This document shows, one piece after another, positions 6,270-15,620 of a stretch of DNA of 24,915 bases (positions are counted from its first letter, which is position 1; each line of letters starts with the position of its first letter). The stretch spans positions 1-24,915 of the forward strand of contig CAKTWK010000032.1 of assembly GCA_934630735.1 (NCBI GenBank), read 5' to 3'. Below the pieces are notes generated by a model, which saw only the letters and a program-made list of their open reading frames with translations, had not been told where the DNA came from and did not search any database. A program made the translations under genes and the position numbers. This DNA is from an uncultured Collinsella sp. Its GTDB lineage: Bacteria; Actinomycetota; Coriobacteriia; Coriobacteriales; Coriobacteriaceae.

Positions 6270-7295
6270 CTAGTTAAGGCGCTCCACAAAGAAATCTGCC
6301 ATGGAGAGGAACAGTTCGCGTGCATGCGGGTCGAGCGAAACGTCCTCGATGGCGGCCTTGGCTTTGGCGGTCAGGTCCAGCGCGTAGGCGTGGGCGTAAT
6401 CGATAGAGCCAGTCTCCTGGAAGATTTTCACGGCGCGCGCGAGCTGCGCGGGGTCCTCGGTGCCCGAGGAGAGAATTGCTTCAATCTCGTCGTGATAGCG
6501 CTCATCTGACAGGGCGTGCACGGCAACGAGCGTGCGCTTACCCTCGGTGATGTCGGTGCGGAAGTCCTTGTTGGCGGCTTCCTTGGTACCGATCAAGTTG
6601 AGCAGATCATCTTGAATCTGGAAGGCAAGGCCCGTGTGCAGGCCAAAGGCGCGTAGCGCCTCAATTTGCTCCTCGCTGCCTCCGCCAATGATGGCTCCGG
6701 TGGCAAGCGGCGTGGCTCCGCTGTAGTACGCGGTCTTGTGCGTTGCCATGTCTAGGTAATCGTCGACCGAGATGTCGAAGCGTGCATCGCGTACCCAGCC
6801 CAAGTCGAGCGCCTGACCCTCGATGGTGCGGACGATCATCTCGGTGAGCTCGTGGAGTACGCGCAGCTTTACGCCTGCCTCGAGCGTTGGATCGTCGAGA
6901 ACCGTCTTGGTGACCATGGTAAGTGCTAGGTCGCCGCAGTTGATGGCAAGCCCCGTGCCCTCGGTAAGGTGCATGCAGGGCTTGCCGCGGCGCAGCTGAC
7001 CGTTATCGGCGATGTCGTCGTGGATGAGCGCACCCGACTGGAAATGCTCGATGGCCGCCGCGGCGCTGCGGGCGCTCTCGAAGCTGCCGCCCACTGCGGT
7101 GGCGGCGAGCATGCAGATAAGCGGGCGGTGGCGCTTGCCGGCGTTGGCGGTAAATGCCGAAAGCGGGGCGTACAGATAGCGCTCGATATCGGCGGAGGTC
7201 GCCTGTCCGTCAAAGAACGTGGCCAGATAGTCGTTGATCTGGTCAAAGTGCTGGGCTAAAAAGCTGGTAAACGGACTGGACACAGGCTCTCGCAT
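6270..7295 (-). CDS. Polyprenyl (trans-isoprenyl) diphosphate synthase
   Basis: 341 residues from the ATG at 7295. It condenses isopentenyl diphosphate with allylic diphosphates, giving precursors for quinones or the lipid carrier of wall synthesis. Family signatures are clear: the first Asp-rich motif is DDIAD (residues 93-97), preceded by GALIH and followed by RRGKP. GKRHRP at ~53 binds pyrophosphate. The second Asp-rich motif is FQIQDDLLN (D229, D230), with Asn in place of the usual last Asp. A C-terminal TDITEGKRTL motif follows. Product chain length cannot be assigned safely. An in-frame GTG at 7343 would add 16 residues but has no ribosome-binding site; the site before 7295 is also weak, so the start is uncertain. 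It lies ~120 bases downstream of the PTS gene on the same strand without an obvious terminator between them, so co-transcription is possible. Confidence 0.88.
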   Translation of the reverse strand: MREPVSSPFTSFLAQHFDQINDYLATFFDGQATSADIERYLYAPLSAFTANAGKRHRPLICMLAATAVGGSFESARSAAAAIEHFQSGALIHDDIADNGQLRRGKPCMHLTEGTGLAINCGDLALTMVTKTVLDDPTLEAGVKLRVLHELTEMIVRTIEGQALDLGWVRDARFDISVDDYLDMATHKTAYYSGATPLATGAIIGGGSEEQIEALRAFGLHTGLAFQIQDDLLNLIGTKEAANKDFRTDITEGKRTLVAVHALSDERYHDEIEAILSSGTEDPAQLARAVKIFQETGSIDYAHAYALDLTAKAKAAIEDVSLDPHARELFLSMADFFVERLN

Positions 7296-7413
7296 TCTTT
7301 CTGAAGGTCGCATTGATGCAATATGCAGACAACATATTGCCACATTGGGGTGCTTGGCGCGGCGGGCGAAGGCAATTGGACCCGCAGGCGTTAAGCGCGG
7401 CGGAAGACGACGG

Positions 7414-9864
7414 CTAGATAAGCCCGAAGTGCTCGAGTGCCGTGACGACGCCGTCGTGATCGATAGAATCGGTTACGTAGTCGGCCTTTTCCTTGAGGAA
7501 GTCCGGCGCGTTGCCCATGGCGATGCCAACATCGACCGTTTCCAAAAGGGCGACGTCGTTGCTCGCATCGCCGATGCCGTACACGGTGCCGTGGTTTGGC
7601 CCCAGGGCGCCAAGCACGGCCTGGATGCCGGTTCGCTTGGTGCACTCGCGGGGCGAGATTTCGGTTACCTCGAGTTCGAGCTCGTTAAAGCACAGCAACG
7701 GCTCGATCTCTTTATCCTGGGCGATGCGGTTGGCGAGCTTCGTAGACATGAGGATCTTGTAGGCGCTGTAATGCTTGAGCTTTGTGACGGCATCGCCTGC
7801 GGTACGGGCATATCCGTCGCCATCGGGGGCGTCCGCGCTCATGCGCACGACGCGATCGAGACCTTCAAAGCGAATCACCTCGTCCGATTGCTCAAGATAC
7901 GGGGCGAGGCGTTGCAGCAAGCCGGGGCTCATGGCTGCATTTCGCACAATGCGTCCGTCGAGTTCGACGTAGCCTCCCGCCAAGCAGACAATTCCTGCCC
8001 ACGGCAGCTCAAGAAGTTTGGGGTGGATGCAGCTCAGGGTGCGTCCCGTGCAGATAAAGGCCATGTTGCCGTTGGCGACAAACGCGCGGATTGCCTGCGA
8101 AACCGCCTCGTTGGGATAGGGGGAGAGGTCCCGCTCGTCTTCGGGAAGGTCTTGGGCGAGCTTGGGGTCTTGCCACGCGAGCGTGCCGTCAATGTCGAAG
8201 AAGCAGATATCGCCGTGCTTGTGGGTTGGGCTGGCGGCAGGGGAGGCCGAGGTGGTGGGCACAAATCCCGGCTCGAGGCCCATGATCTGGTCAAAATGCT
8301 CTTTAACGCGGGGAACGGAGATGCCTATGATCACCTGGGCGGTCTTGCCCGTAATGATGAGGCCCTTGGCGCCCACCGCGACAAACGACGCGTTATCCGC
8401 AACGATGGAAGGGTCTGCGACCTCGACGCGCAGGCGCGTGGCGCAGTTAGTTGCGCCCACAATATTGCCAACGCCACCTAAAAGCTGGATTACCCGCTCA
8501 GCGAGGACGTGATCTTGATCGGTTCGACTATTGACCTCGTCATTGGGAGATTGCTCCTTGGCAAAGCCGCTTCCCGTTAAATGATCGATTGCCGCGCGGT
8601 TGGCGACATGATCCTCGCGGCCCGGCGTCTTAAGGTCATAGATCAAGATGAGTGCTCGAAAGCTAACAAAAAAGACGAGGCTAAAGGCAAGGCCGATACC
8701 GAGCGCCAGAAGATAGGCACCGGCATGCGTGCGCATGAGCGGAATGAAGTTGAAGGCGGCCATTTCCATGAAGCCGCCCGAAAAGATGCCGACGATACCA
8801 AAGAAATTCATGGTCATGGCGAGGCAAGACGAGAGGACAGCGTAGAGCAAAAAGAGCCCGGGGTGGGTGAACATAAAGAGAAACTCGAGCGGTTCGGTGA
8901 TGCCGCAGACCACTGAGGCAACGATGGCGGGAACCAGGATAACCTTGAGGCCGGCGCGGCGTTCGGGCTTGGCGGTGGTGTAGAACGCCGCAGCGATGGC
9001 GGGAAGGCCAAAGAGCTTGACCCAGCCGGTGGCGGTGTAACCAGCCCAAGGCGCAAGTTCGTTGAGGGGGCGTGTGCTGTGTGAGAGGATGGGAAGCAAG
9101 TTGGTCCACGTGGCGTAGATGCCGTCGTTAATAACCAAATTGTCGTAGTAGATTGGCATGTAGAGCAGGTGGTGCAGACCCATGGGCTCGAGTGCTCGCT
9201 CCAAAAACACAAAGATGCCCACGCCGAAGGGTCCGACGCCCGCAAGTGCGTGGCGCAGCGTTTCGGTCACAGCGTATACGAAGGGCACGATGGCGGCCGA
9301 GATGGCGGCAAGGGCGAACACAGCAAAAAAGCTGATGAGGTAGACCAGCGAAGAGCCCGAGAACGTACCGAGCCAATCGGGCACCTTGGCGTCATAGAAG
9401 CGGTCATGGATCGCAACGACGATGGTCGAGACTGCCAGCGGTCCGATAATGCCGGTGTCGAGCGTCTTGATACCGTCGATGACGGTGATGCCGCTGGCGG
9501 GGGTCAAAGACGCCGGGTACTTAAGTCCAAGGTTGTCGCCGCTCAGCTTAATGATCTCGCTCAAGAAGAAACAATAGGCAAAATAGGCCACGAGTGCCTC
9601 GAGGCAGCAGCGCGCCGGTTGCTTTTGGGCAAGGCCAATAGGCAGCGCTATGGCAAAAAAGAGTGGAAGGCGTTTAAAGACCGTCCACGAGCCGCGTTGG
9701 ATGATAGCCCAGAATACGTACCAGGGGGTTCCGTATGTGGCGAGGTCGCCGACGATGTCCACAGTCGTTGCGAGAGCGGAGATGCCGACCATAAGGCCCG
9801 ATATGGAAAACAGCATGGCGGGCGCGAACATGGCCCCGCCAAAACGTTGGATTTTCTGCAGCAT
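7414..9864 (-). CDS. PTS sugar permease EIIC-EIIB fused to a Cof-type HAD phosphatase
   Basis: 816 residues in three parts. Residues 1-~415 are a PTS EIIC membrane domain of the glucose/maltose superfamily with ~10 hydrophobic segments and the signature GITEPLEFLFMF (321-332). Residues ~450-530 are EIIB, with the phosphorylation site in GNIVGATNCATRLRV (Cys474). A Ser/Pro/Ala linker leads to a HAD hydrolase at ~550-816: nucleophile motif DIDGTL (557-562) and the late motif GIGDASNDVALLE typical of Cof-like sugar-phosphate phosphatases. The protein would import and phosphorylate a sugar, and might also dephosphorylate a product. No EIIA lies nearby, so a general EIIA must donate phosphate. The ATG at 9864 has GGAAGG 6 bases upstream. 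It is divergent from the gntR gene, with an operator-like palindrome at its predicted transcription start. The substrate is unknown; maltose, trehalose or another glucoside is plausible. Confidence 0.85.
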   Translation of the reverse strand: MLQKIQRFGGAMFAPAMLFSISGLMVGISALATTVDIVGDLATYGTPWYVFWAIIQRGSWTVFKRLPLFFAIALPIGLAQKQPARCCLEALVAYFAYCFFLSEIIKLSGDNLGLKYPASLTPASGITVIDGIKTLDTGIIGPLAVSTIVVAIHDRFYDAKVPDWLGTFSGSSLVYLISFFAVFALAAISAAIVPFVYAVTETLRHALAGVGPFGVGIFVFLERALEPMGLHHLLYMPIYYDNLVINDGIYATWTNLLPILSHSTRPLNELAPWAGYTATGWVKLFGLPAIAAAFYTTAKPERRAGLKVILVPAIVASVVCGITEPLEFLFMFTHPGLFLLYAVLSSCLAMTMNFFGIVGIFSGGFMEMAAFNFIPLMRTHAGAYLLALGIGLAFSLVFFVSFRALILIYDLKTPGREDHVANRAAIDHLTGSGFAKEQSPNDEVNSRTDQDHVLAERVIQLLGGVGNIVGATNCATRLRVEVADPSIVADNASFVAVGAKGLIITGKTAQVIIGISVPRVKEHFDQIMGLEPGFVPTTSASPAASPTHKHGDICFFDIDGTLAWQDPKLAQDLPEDERDLSPYPNEAVSQAIRAFVANGNMAFICTGRTLSCIHPKLLELPWAGIVCLAGGYVELDGRIVRNAAMSPGLLQRLAPYLEQSDEVIRFEGLDRVVRMSADAPDGDGYARTAGDAVTKLKHYSAYKILMSTKLANRIAQDKEIEPLLCFNELELEVTEISPRECTKRTGIQAVLGALGPNHGTVYGIGDASNDVALLETVDVGIAMGNAPDFLKEKADYVTDSIDHDGVVTALEHFGLI

Positions 9865-9902
9865 AATATGCCTTCCGGATGCAACATGCTGTGCGAGCAA
9901 GA

Positions 9903-9927
9903 ACGTTTAAACAATGAACTCATTGTA
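9903..9927 (-). promoter_or_regulatory. PTS gene -10 box and operator-like palindrome (site A)
   Basis: On the minus strand a TACAAT -10 box (9922-9927) is followed by TTGTTTAAACGT (9903-9914). The palindrome GTTTAAAC would lie at about +1 to +12, where a bound repressor would block transcription. The same 12-base motif recurs before gntR, the ABC operon and malQ. The -35 is not convincing. Confidence 0.55.
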
Positions 9928-10024
9928 GAGGACTGGCTGCTTGCCGCATTGACGGTTTTGATTCGGTCCGATTTGGGTTTCAGGGGAACCGTCGACGGTA
10001 AATAATCCGTGCTTTACCGATAAT

Positions 10025-10036
10025 CGGTTTGAACAA
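10025..10036 (+). promoter_or_regulatory. Operator-like site E upstream of gntR
   Basis: CGGTTTGAACAA matches 10 of 12 positions of the inverse complement of site C (TTGTTTGAACAA). It overlaps a possible -35 (TTGAAC, 10029-10034) about 55 bases before the gntR start, consistent with autoregulation. Confidence 0.4.
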
Positions 10037-10088
10037 CTCCAAGAAATGCTATCGTGCCTAGCCATACATATTCATTAGAGGTGAAGTC

Positions 10089-10808
10089 ATGCCAAAAGCG
10101 ATTTACGAAGGAATCTACCGCGAGATCCGTTCGCGCATCATTAACGGGACCTATGCGTTTCAGGAGATGCTGCCAACCGAAGCCGAGCTGACCGCGGAGT
10201 TTGGCTGCACGCGCAATACCGTTCGACGCGCCTTGAGCATGCTGGCCGACCAGATGTTTGTGCAGCCTATACACGGCAAGGGCGTGCGCGTTATTTGGCT
10301 CAAGGGCGAAACCGACATGCTGGGCGCACTCGAAGAGGTTGAGTCGTTTGGCGAGTTCGCAAAACGCAACAATGCCGTCGCATCGACCGAGGTCAAGTCT
10401 TTTGAACATTTGATTTGCACTGAGCAACTCTCTCGTCGCCTGGGCTTTAAGGTGGGCGAGGAGCTGATTCGCGTAGTGCGCGTCCGTAGCCTTAACGGTA
10501 GTGCTCGCCAGGTGGACCACGGCTATTTTCTGGAGTCGATCGCCAAAGGTCTGACGCCCGAGATCGCTGCAAAGTCAATTTACGACTATCTGGAGCACAA
10601 ACGCGGCGTCAAGGTGATGGCGAGCCGTCGTACGGTGAGTGTCGAGCTTGCCAACGATGAGGACTGCAGCTATCTTGACCTCGGCAAATACAACTGCGTT
10701 GCCGTCATGGAGAGCCAGTCGTACACCTCGGACGGCATCTTGTTCGAGGTCACGCATGCCCGCACGCATCCCGAGATCTTCCACTACCGCGTCAACTCCA
10801 AGCGATAG
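10089..10808 (+). CDS. GntR-family (HutC/TreR-like, UTRA) transcriptional regulator
   Basis: 239 residues. The N-terminal winged helix (residues ~5-70) has the classic family pattern: REIRSRIINGTY, LPTEAELTAEFGCTRNTVRRAL, and the wing IHGKGVRV. A UTRA effector-binding domain (~90-235) follows, with DHGYFLESIAKGLTPEI and SIYDYLE resembling TreR of Bacillus. Such proteins bind a sugar phosphate and release DNA. The ATG has GAGGTG five bases upstream. The gene is divergent from the PTS gene and upstream of the ABC operon, from which a strong terminator separates it. Palindromes near all these promoters fit the half-sites of HutC-type regulators (TTGT...ACAA). Target and effector are inferred, not proven. 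Confidence 0.88.
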   Translation: MPKAIYEGIYREIRSRIINGTYAFQEMLPTEAELTAEFGCTRNTVRRALSMLADQMFVQPIHGKGVRVIWLKGETDMLGALEEVESFGEFAKRNNAVASTEVKSFEHLICTEQLSRRLGFKVGEELIRVVRVRSLNGSARQVDHGYFLESIAKGLTPEIAAKSIYDYLEHKRGVKVMASRRTVSVELANDEDCSYLDLGKYNCVAVMESQSYTSDGILFEVTHARTHPEIFHYRVNSKR

Positions 10809-10849
10809 TCGGCTAGCTCGCAGTCTGACGAGACTCATGCCCTCAAAGC

Positions 10850-10898
10850 GAAAACGCCCGGTCGAGCCGATGTATCATCGGCTCGACCGGGCGTTTTC
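10850..10898 (+). terminator. Strong bidirectional terminator after gntR
   Basis: A perfect 23-bp stem (10850-10872 with 10876-10898) with a 3-base loop. It is flanked by AAAA on one arm and TTTT on the other. It separates gntR from the ABC operon. Confidence 0.9.
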
Positions 10899-10919
10899 TC
10901 TGCATCCGATAACTAATAA

Positions 10920-11006
10920 TTGTTTATACAAAACTTGTCAAGTATCAAGTTGAAATTACCGTTCACCGAAGTTTTTCTACCGCTCTAGTAATACTTGTTC
11001 AAACAA
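10920..11006 (+). promoter_or_regulatory. Operator pair (sites B and C) before the ABC importer operon
   Basis: Site B, TTGTTTATACAA (10920-10931), and site C, TTGTTCAAACAA (10995-11006), are near-perfect palindromes of the same motif. Their centres are 75 bases apart, about seven helical turns, compatible with looping. Site C overlaps a plausible -35 region for a -10 TATTGT (11021-11026). The binding protein is probably the GntR regulator encoded next door. Confidence 0.55.
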
Positions 11007-11114
11007 CTAGCCAAATAGCGTATTGTACAAATCAGCAAAAGGGGCCAAGTCCCCAAGCCAATCTCCGAAGGCGGCGGCAAAGGGTGCCGCCACGGTGTGA
11101 AAGGGTGGATTGTA

Positions 11115-12431
11115 ATGAAGAACGAAATGAGCAGAAGGCAGTTCCTGGGCTTTGCTGGTTCCGCGGCTGCGGTTCTTGGTCTGGGACTCGTGGGCTGCGG
11201 TGGCTCCGCCGGCTCCGGCTCCTCTGCTTCTGGTGACGCTGCCGAGGTCTACTTCCTCCAGTTCAAGCCCGAGGTCGACAAGGAGTGGAAGGAGATCGCC
11301 AAGGCGTACAAGGAGGAGAAGGGCGTCGAGGTCAAGATTGTGACCGCCGCCTCCAACACCTACGAGGAGAAGCTCAAGTCCGAGATGTCCAAGAGCTCCG
11401 CTCCGACCCTGTTCCAGGTCAACGGCCCCACCGGTCTTAAGAACTGGAAGGATTACTGCGCCGACCTGTCCGACACCAAGCTCCGCGGTGAGCTCATCGA
11501 TGACTCCCTGGCGCTGCAGTCCGACGGTAAGGATCTGGGTATCGACTGGGTTCAGGAGAGCTACGGCATCATCTACAACAAGGAGCTCCTCGAGAAGGCC
11601 GGCTACAAGGCCGAGGACATCAACTCCTTCGACAAGCTGAAGGCTTGCGCCGATGACATCCAGGCCCGCAAGGACGAGCTCGGCGTTGACGGTGCCTTCA
11701 CTTCCGCCGGTATGGATGACTCCTCCAGCTGGCGCTACACCACCCACCTCGCCAACCTCCCTCTCTACTACGAGTTCGAGAAGGAGCACAACCAGGAGGC
11801 CGACGAGATCAAGGGCGAGTATCTCGACAACTTTAAGCAGATCTTCGACCTGTACATCACCGATTCCACCTGCGATCCTTCGCAGCTTGCCTCCAAGACC
11901 GGTGACGACGCCACCAACGAGTTCGCAACCGGCAAGGCCGTCTTCTACCAGAACGGCTCTTGGGCCTACTCCGACCTCACCAAGGCCGGTATGACTGACG
12001 ACCAGCTCGGCATGCTGCCGATCTACATCGGTGTTGACGGCGAGGAGAACCAGGGCCTGTGCTCCGGCGGCGAGAACTACTGGTGCGTGAGCTCCCAGGC
12101 TTCCGAGGATGCTCAGAAGGCCACCGAGGACTTCATGTACTGGTGCGTCACCGCTGACACCCCGACCAGCATCATCGCCGACAAGATGGGTCTGACCGCC
12201 CCGTTCAAGAGCGCCAAGGACACCAACAACGTCTTCTCTCAGCAGGCCGTTGCCATGGCCAAGGACGGCAAGAAGACCGTCGCTTGGGACTTCGTCTACA
12301 TCCCCTCTGAGGAGTGGAAGAAGAATCTCAAGCAGGCTCTGACTGCCTATGCTGCAGATAACAGCAAGTGGGACGACGTCAAGAACGCCTTCGTCGACGG
12401 CTGGAAGACCGAGAAGGCTGCTTCCGAGTAA
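11115..12431 (+). CDS. ABC carbohydrate importer, substrate-binding lipoprotein
   Basis: 438 residues, family 1 extracellular solute-binding protein (MalE-like). It captures oligosaccharides outside the membrane for the two permeases encoded next. The N-terminus carries a twin-arginine-like motif SRRQFLG followed by a hydrophobic stretch and the lipobox LVGC, with Cys28 as the lipidated residue. This suggests Tat export of a lipoprotein. A Gly/Ser linker follows, then the two-lobed binding domain, with the family region around NEFATGKAVFYQNGSWAYSDL. The ATG at 11115 follows AAGGGTGG (11101-11108) and is preferred over an in-frame GTG at 11097. It is the first gene of the operon. A stable hairpin after the stop may protect this mRNA, since binding proteins are usually made in excess. 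Maltodextrin is the likely ligand from context only. Confidence 0.88.
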   Translation: MKNEMSRRQFLGFAGSAAAVLGLGLVGCGGSAGSGSSASGDAAEVYFLQFKPEVDKEWKEIAKAYKEEKGVEVKIVTAASNTYEEKLKSEMSKSSAPTLFQVNGPTGLKNWKDYCADLSDTKLRGELIDDSLALQSDGKDLGIDWVQESYGIIYNKELLEKAGYKAEDINSFDKLKACADDIQARKDELGVDGAFTSAGMDDSSSWRYTTHLANLPLYYEFEKEHNQEADEIKGEYLDNFKQIFDLYITDSTCDPSQLASKTGDDATNEFATGKAVFYQNGSWAYSDLTKAGMTDDQLGMLPIYIGVDGEENQGLCSGGENYWCVSSQASEDAQKATEDFMYWCVTADTPTSIIADKMGLTAPFKSAKDTNNVFSQQAVAMAKDGKKTVAWDFVYIPSEEWKKNLKQALTAYAADNSKWDDVKNAFVDGWKTEKAASE

Positions 12432-12462
12432 GTAGTTGCTGCCCAAGCTATCTGATTAGCGA

Positions 12463-12498
12463 CAGGGGGCGGGCAGACGTGGGTTTGCCCGCCCCCTG
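12463..12498 (+). promoter_or_regulatory. Intercistronic hairpin between binding protein and permease genes
   Basis: A perfect 13-bp G+C-rich stem (12463-12475 with 12486-12498) with a 10-base loop and no T-run. It is probably an mRNA-stabilising or partial-termination element that sets high binding-protein to permease expression. Confidence 0.65.
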
Positions 12499-12518
12499 CA
12501 TATTGAAAGGACCCTTCT

Positions 12519-13373
12519 ATGGGCAAAGCACTCAAGCGCTGGTGGCCGCTCTTTATGCTGCCCACGTGCCTGGCGTTTACGATCGGGTTCGTGATCCCCT
12601 TTATCCAGGGCTTCTACCTCTCGTTCTGCCAGTTTATTACCATCAACAACGCGCACTTTGTCGGTATCGAGAATTATGTGCGCGCATTGACGGACCCGCA
12701 GTTTTCCACGTCGTTCTTCTTTACCGTGGCGTTTGCCTTCCTGTCGACGGTGCTCATCAACGTGATCGCCCTGGCCATTGCGCAGGCGCTCACTCGCAAG
12801 GCGCTCAAAGGCACCAACATCTTCCGTACGATCTTCTTTATGCCTAACCTGATCGGCGGCATCGTGCTGGGCTACATTTGGCAGATTCTGATCAACTGCC
12901 TGCTCTCCAACGTGGGCGCCCAGCTCATCGCCCTTAACTCTGCTGCTGGCTTCTGGGGCCTTATCATCCTGACGCTGTGGCAGCAGGTCGGCTACATGAT
13001 GATCATCTACATCGCCGGTCTGCAGTCCATTCCGTCCGACTACATTGAGGCCGCCAAGGTCGACGGTGCCACGGCATGGCAGACGTTTTGGAAGGTTAAG
13101 ATCCCCAATCTGATGCCGACCATCACCATCTGCCTGTTCCTGTCCATCACCAACGGCTTTAAGCTGTTCGACCAGAACCTCGCCCTTACCGGCGGCGCCC
13201 CCGCGCACTCCACCGAGATGCTCGCCCTGAACATCTACAACACGTTCTATTCGCGTGCCGGTATCGCATGGCAGGGCATCGGCCAGGCCAAGGCAGTTAT
13301 CTTCTGCATCCTGGTCGTCGCTATCTCTATGATTCAGCTTAAGGCCACGAGGTCCAAGGAGGTGCAGCAGTAA
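12519..13373 (+). CDS. ABC carbohydrate importer permease (MalF/UgpA type)
   Basis: 284 residues with about six membrane segments, beginning at residues ~10-30. The EAA loop that docks the ATPase is at residues ~177-196 (IEAAKVDGATAWQTFWKV followed by IPNL). It pairs with the next permease to form the channel. The ATG has AAAGGA 7 bases upstream. The stop codon TAA shares its last A with the ATG of the next gene, showing tight translational coupling. The length is typical of the short MalF-like permeases of Gram-positive oligosaccharide importers, not of E. coli MalF with its large periplasmic loop. Confidence 0.9.
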   Translation: MGKALKRWWPLFMLPTCLAFTIGFVIPFIQGFYLSFCQFITINNAHFVGIENYVRALTDPQFSTSFFFTVAFAFLSTVLINVIALAIAQALTRKALKGTNIFRTIFFMPNLIGGIVLGYIWQILINCLLSNVGAQLIALNSAAGFWGLIILTLWQQVGYMMIIYIAGLQSIPSDYIEAAKVDGATAWQTFWKVKIPNLMPTITICLFLSITNGFKLFDQNLALTGGAPAHSTEMLALNIYNTFYSRAGIAWQGIGQAKAVIFCILVVAISMIQLKATRSKEVQQ

Positions 13374-14212
13374 TGAAACGCGATAAGGCTATCAACCGCG
13401 CGCTCTCGATTTTCTTTACGATCCTGTCGCTCGCGTGGATCTACCCCGTGTTCATGATTGCGCTCAATTCCTTTAAGAAAGCGACCGCAATCAGCACTAC
13501 CACAGCGTTCGATCTGCTCACGCCTGAGACGTTCAACGGCCTTGCAAACTACGTGCACGCCCTTAACGAGCAGGGCTTTGCCTCGGCATTTATGTACTCG
13601 CTCATCATCACGGTCACGTCGGTCGTGCTGATCTTGGTGTGCTGTTCCATGTGCGCTTGGTACGTGGTTCGTGTTAACAGCAAGATCTCGAACTTCTTCT
13701 ATTACCTGTTCGTCTTCTCGATGGTCGTGCCCTTCCAGATGCTCATGTTCACGCTGTCCAATTTGGCGGACCGCATCGGCTTTAACACACCGTTCAACAT
13801 TTGCTTTATCTACCTTGGCTTTGGCGCGGGCCTGGCGGTCTTTATGTTCGCCGGCTTTGTAAAGAACATCCCGCTCGAGATCGAGGAGGCGGCCATGATT
13901 GACGGCTGCAACCCGGTTCAGGTGTTCTTTAAGATCGTCCTTCCCATCATGAAGCCCACCTATCTTTCGGTCGGCATCCTCGAGACCATGTGGGTCTGGA
14001 ACGACTACCTGCTGCCCTACCTTACGCTCGACTCCACCAAGTACAAGACCATTCCTATCTTGATCCAGTACTTCCGTGGCGGCTATGGCCACGTCGAGCT
14101 CGGCCCCATGATGGCCTGCATCATGATGGTCGTTGTCCCCATCGTCATCATGTACATCTTCTGCCAGAAGTACATCATCGACGGCGTTGTGGCAGGTGCC
14201 GTCAAGGGCTGA
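13373..14212 (+). CDS. ABC carbohydrate importer permease (MalG/UgpE type)
   Basis: 279 residues and about six membrane segments. The EAA loop lies at ~171-190 (EEAAMIDGCNPVQVFFKI, then LPIMKP). It is the second half of the membrane channel. Its ATG overlaps the stop of the preceding permease by one base, and GGAGGTG just inside that gene serves as ribosome-binding site. The N-terminus KRDKAINRALSIFF is the usual basic cytoplasmic start before the first membrane helix. Confidence 0.9.
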   Translation: MKRDKAINRALSIFFTILSLAWIYPVFMIALNSFKKATAISTTTAFDLLTPETFNGLANYVHALNEQGFASAFMYSLIITVTSVVLILVCCSMCAWYVVRVNSKISNFFYYLFVFSMVVPFQMLMFTLSNLADRIGFNTPFNICFIYLGFGAGLAVFMFAGFVKNIPLEIEEAAMIDGCNPVQVFFKIVLPIMKPTYLSVGILETMWVWNDYLLPYLTLDSTKYKTIPILIQYFRGGYGHVELGPMMACIMMVVVPIVIMYIFCQKYIIDGVVAGAVKG

Positions 14213-14236
14213 TGCCGTAACTGTTTTGCAAGTTTC

Positions 14237-14263
14237 TGCGGCGCCCTTCAGCGTGGCGCCGCA
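14237..14263 (+). promoter_or_regulatory. Intercistronic hairpin before the ATPase gene
   Basis: TGCGGCGCC (14237-14245) pairs perfectly with GGCGCCGCA (14255-14263), loop 9 bases, no T-run. Like the hairpin at 12463 it probably tunes mRNA stability rather than ending transcription. Confidence 0.5.
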
Positions 14264-14280
14264 TATCGAAAGGTAAAGAC

Positions 14281-15480
<1,200 letters not shown>

Positions 15481-15548
15481 GCCCGGTGCATCCAGGCCCT
15501 CCCTTTGGGCGACTGCGGCTTTGCCATCCTTTTGCCGTGGTCACATAT

Positions 15549-15591
15549 AAGGCTCCCCTCCCGTCCACTGGGCGAGAGGGGAGCCTTTCTT
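15549..15591 (+). terminator. Terminator of the ABC importer operon
   Basis: A perfect 12-bp stem (15549-15560 with 15576-15587), 15-base loop, then TCTTT. Confidence 0.85.
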
Positions 15592-15620
15592 TGTGTTGGG
15601 GTTGTCCATCTGTCAGTTTG

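Noticed and set aside
7234..8481. 415-codon plus-strand ORF opposite the HAD/EIIB region
   Set aside because: Shadow frame; the minus strand has clear EIIB and HAD motifs in one continuous frame.
11007..12446. 479-codon minus-strand ORF opposite the sugar-binding lipoprotein
   Set aside because: Mirror frame of a codon-biased gene, rich in Gly/Leu/Val with no motif. The plus-strand gene has a signal peptide, lipobox and ribosome-binding site.
12463..12498. Full terminator after the binding-protein gene
   Set aside because: The stem is strong but no T-run follows, and the permease genes downstream lack a visible promoter of their own.
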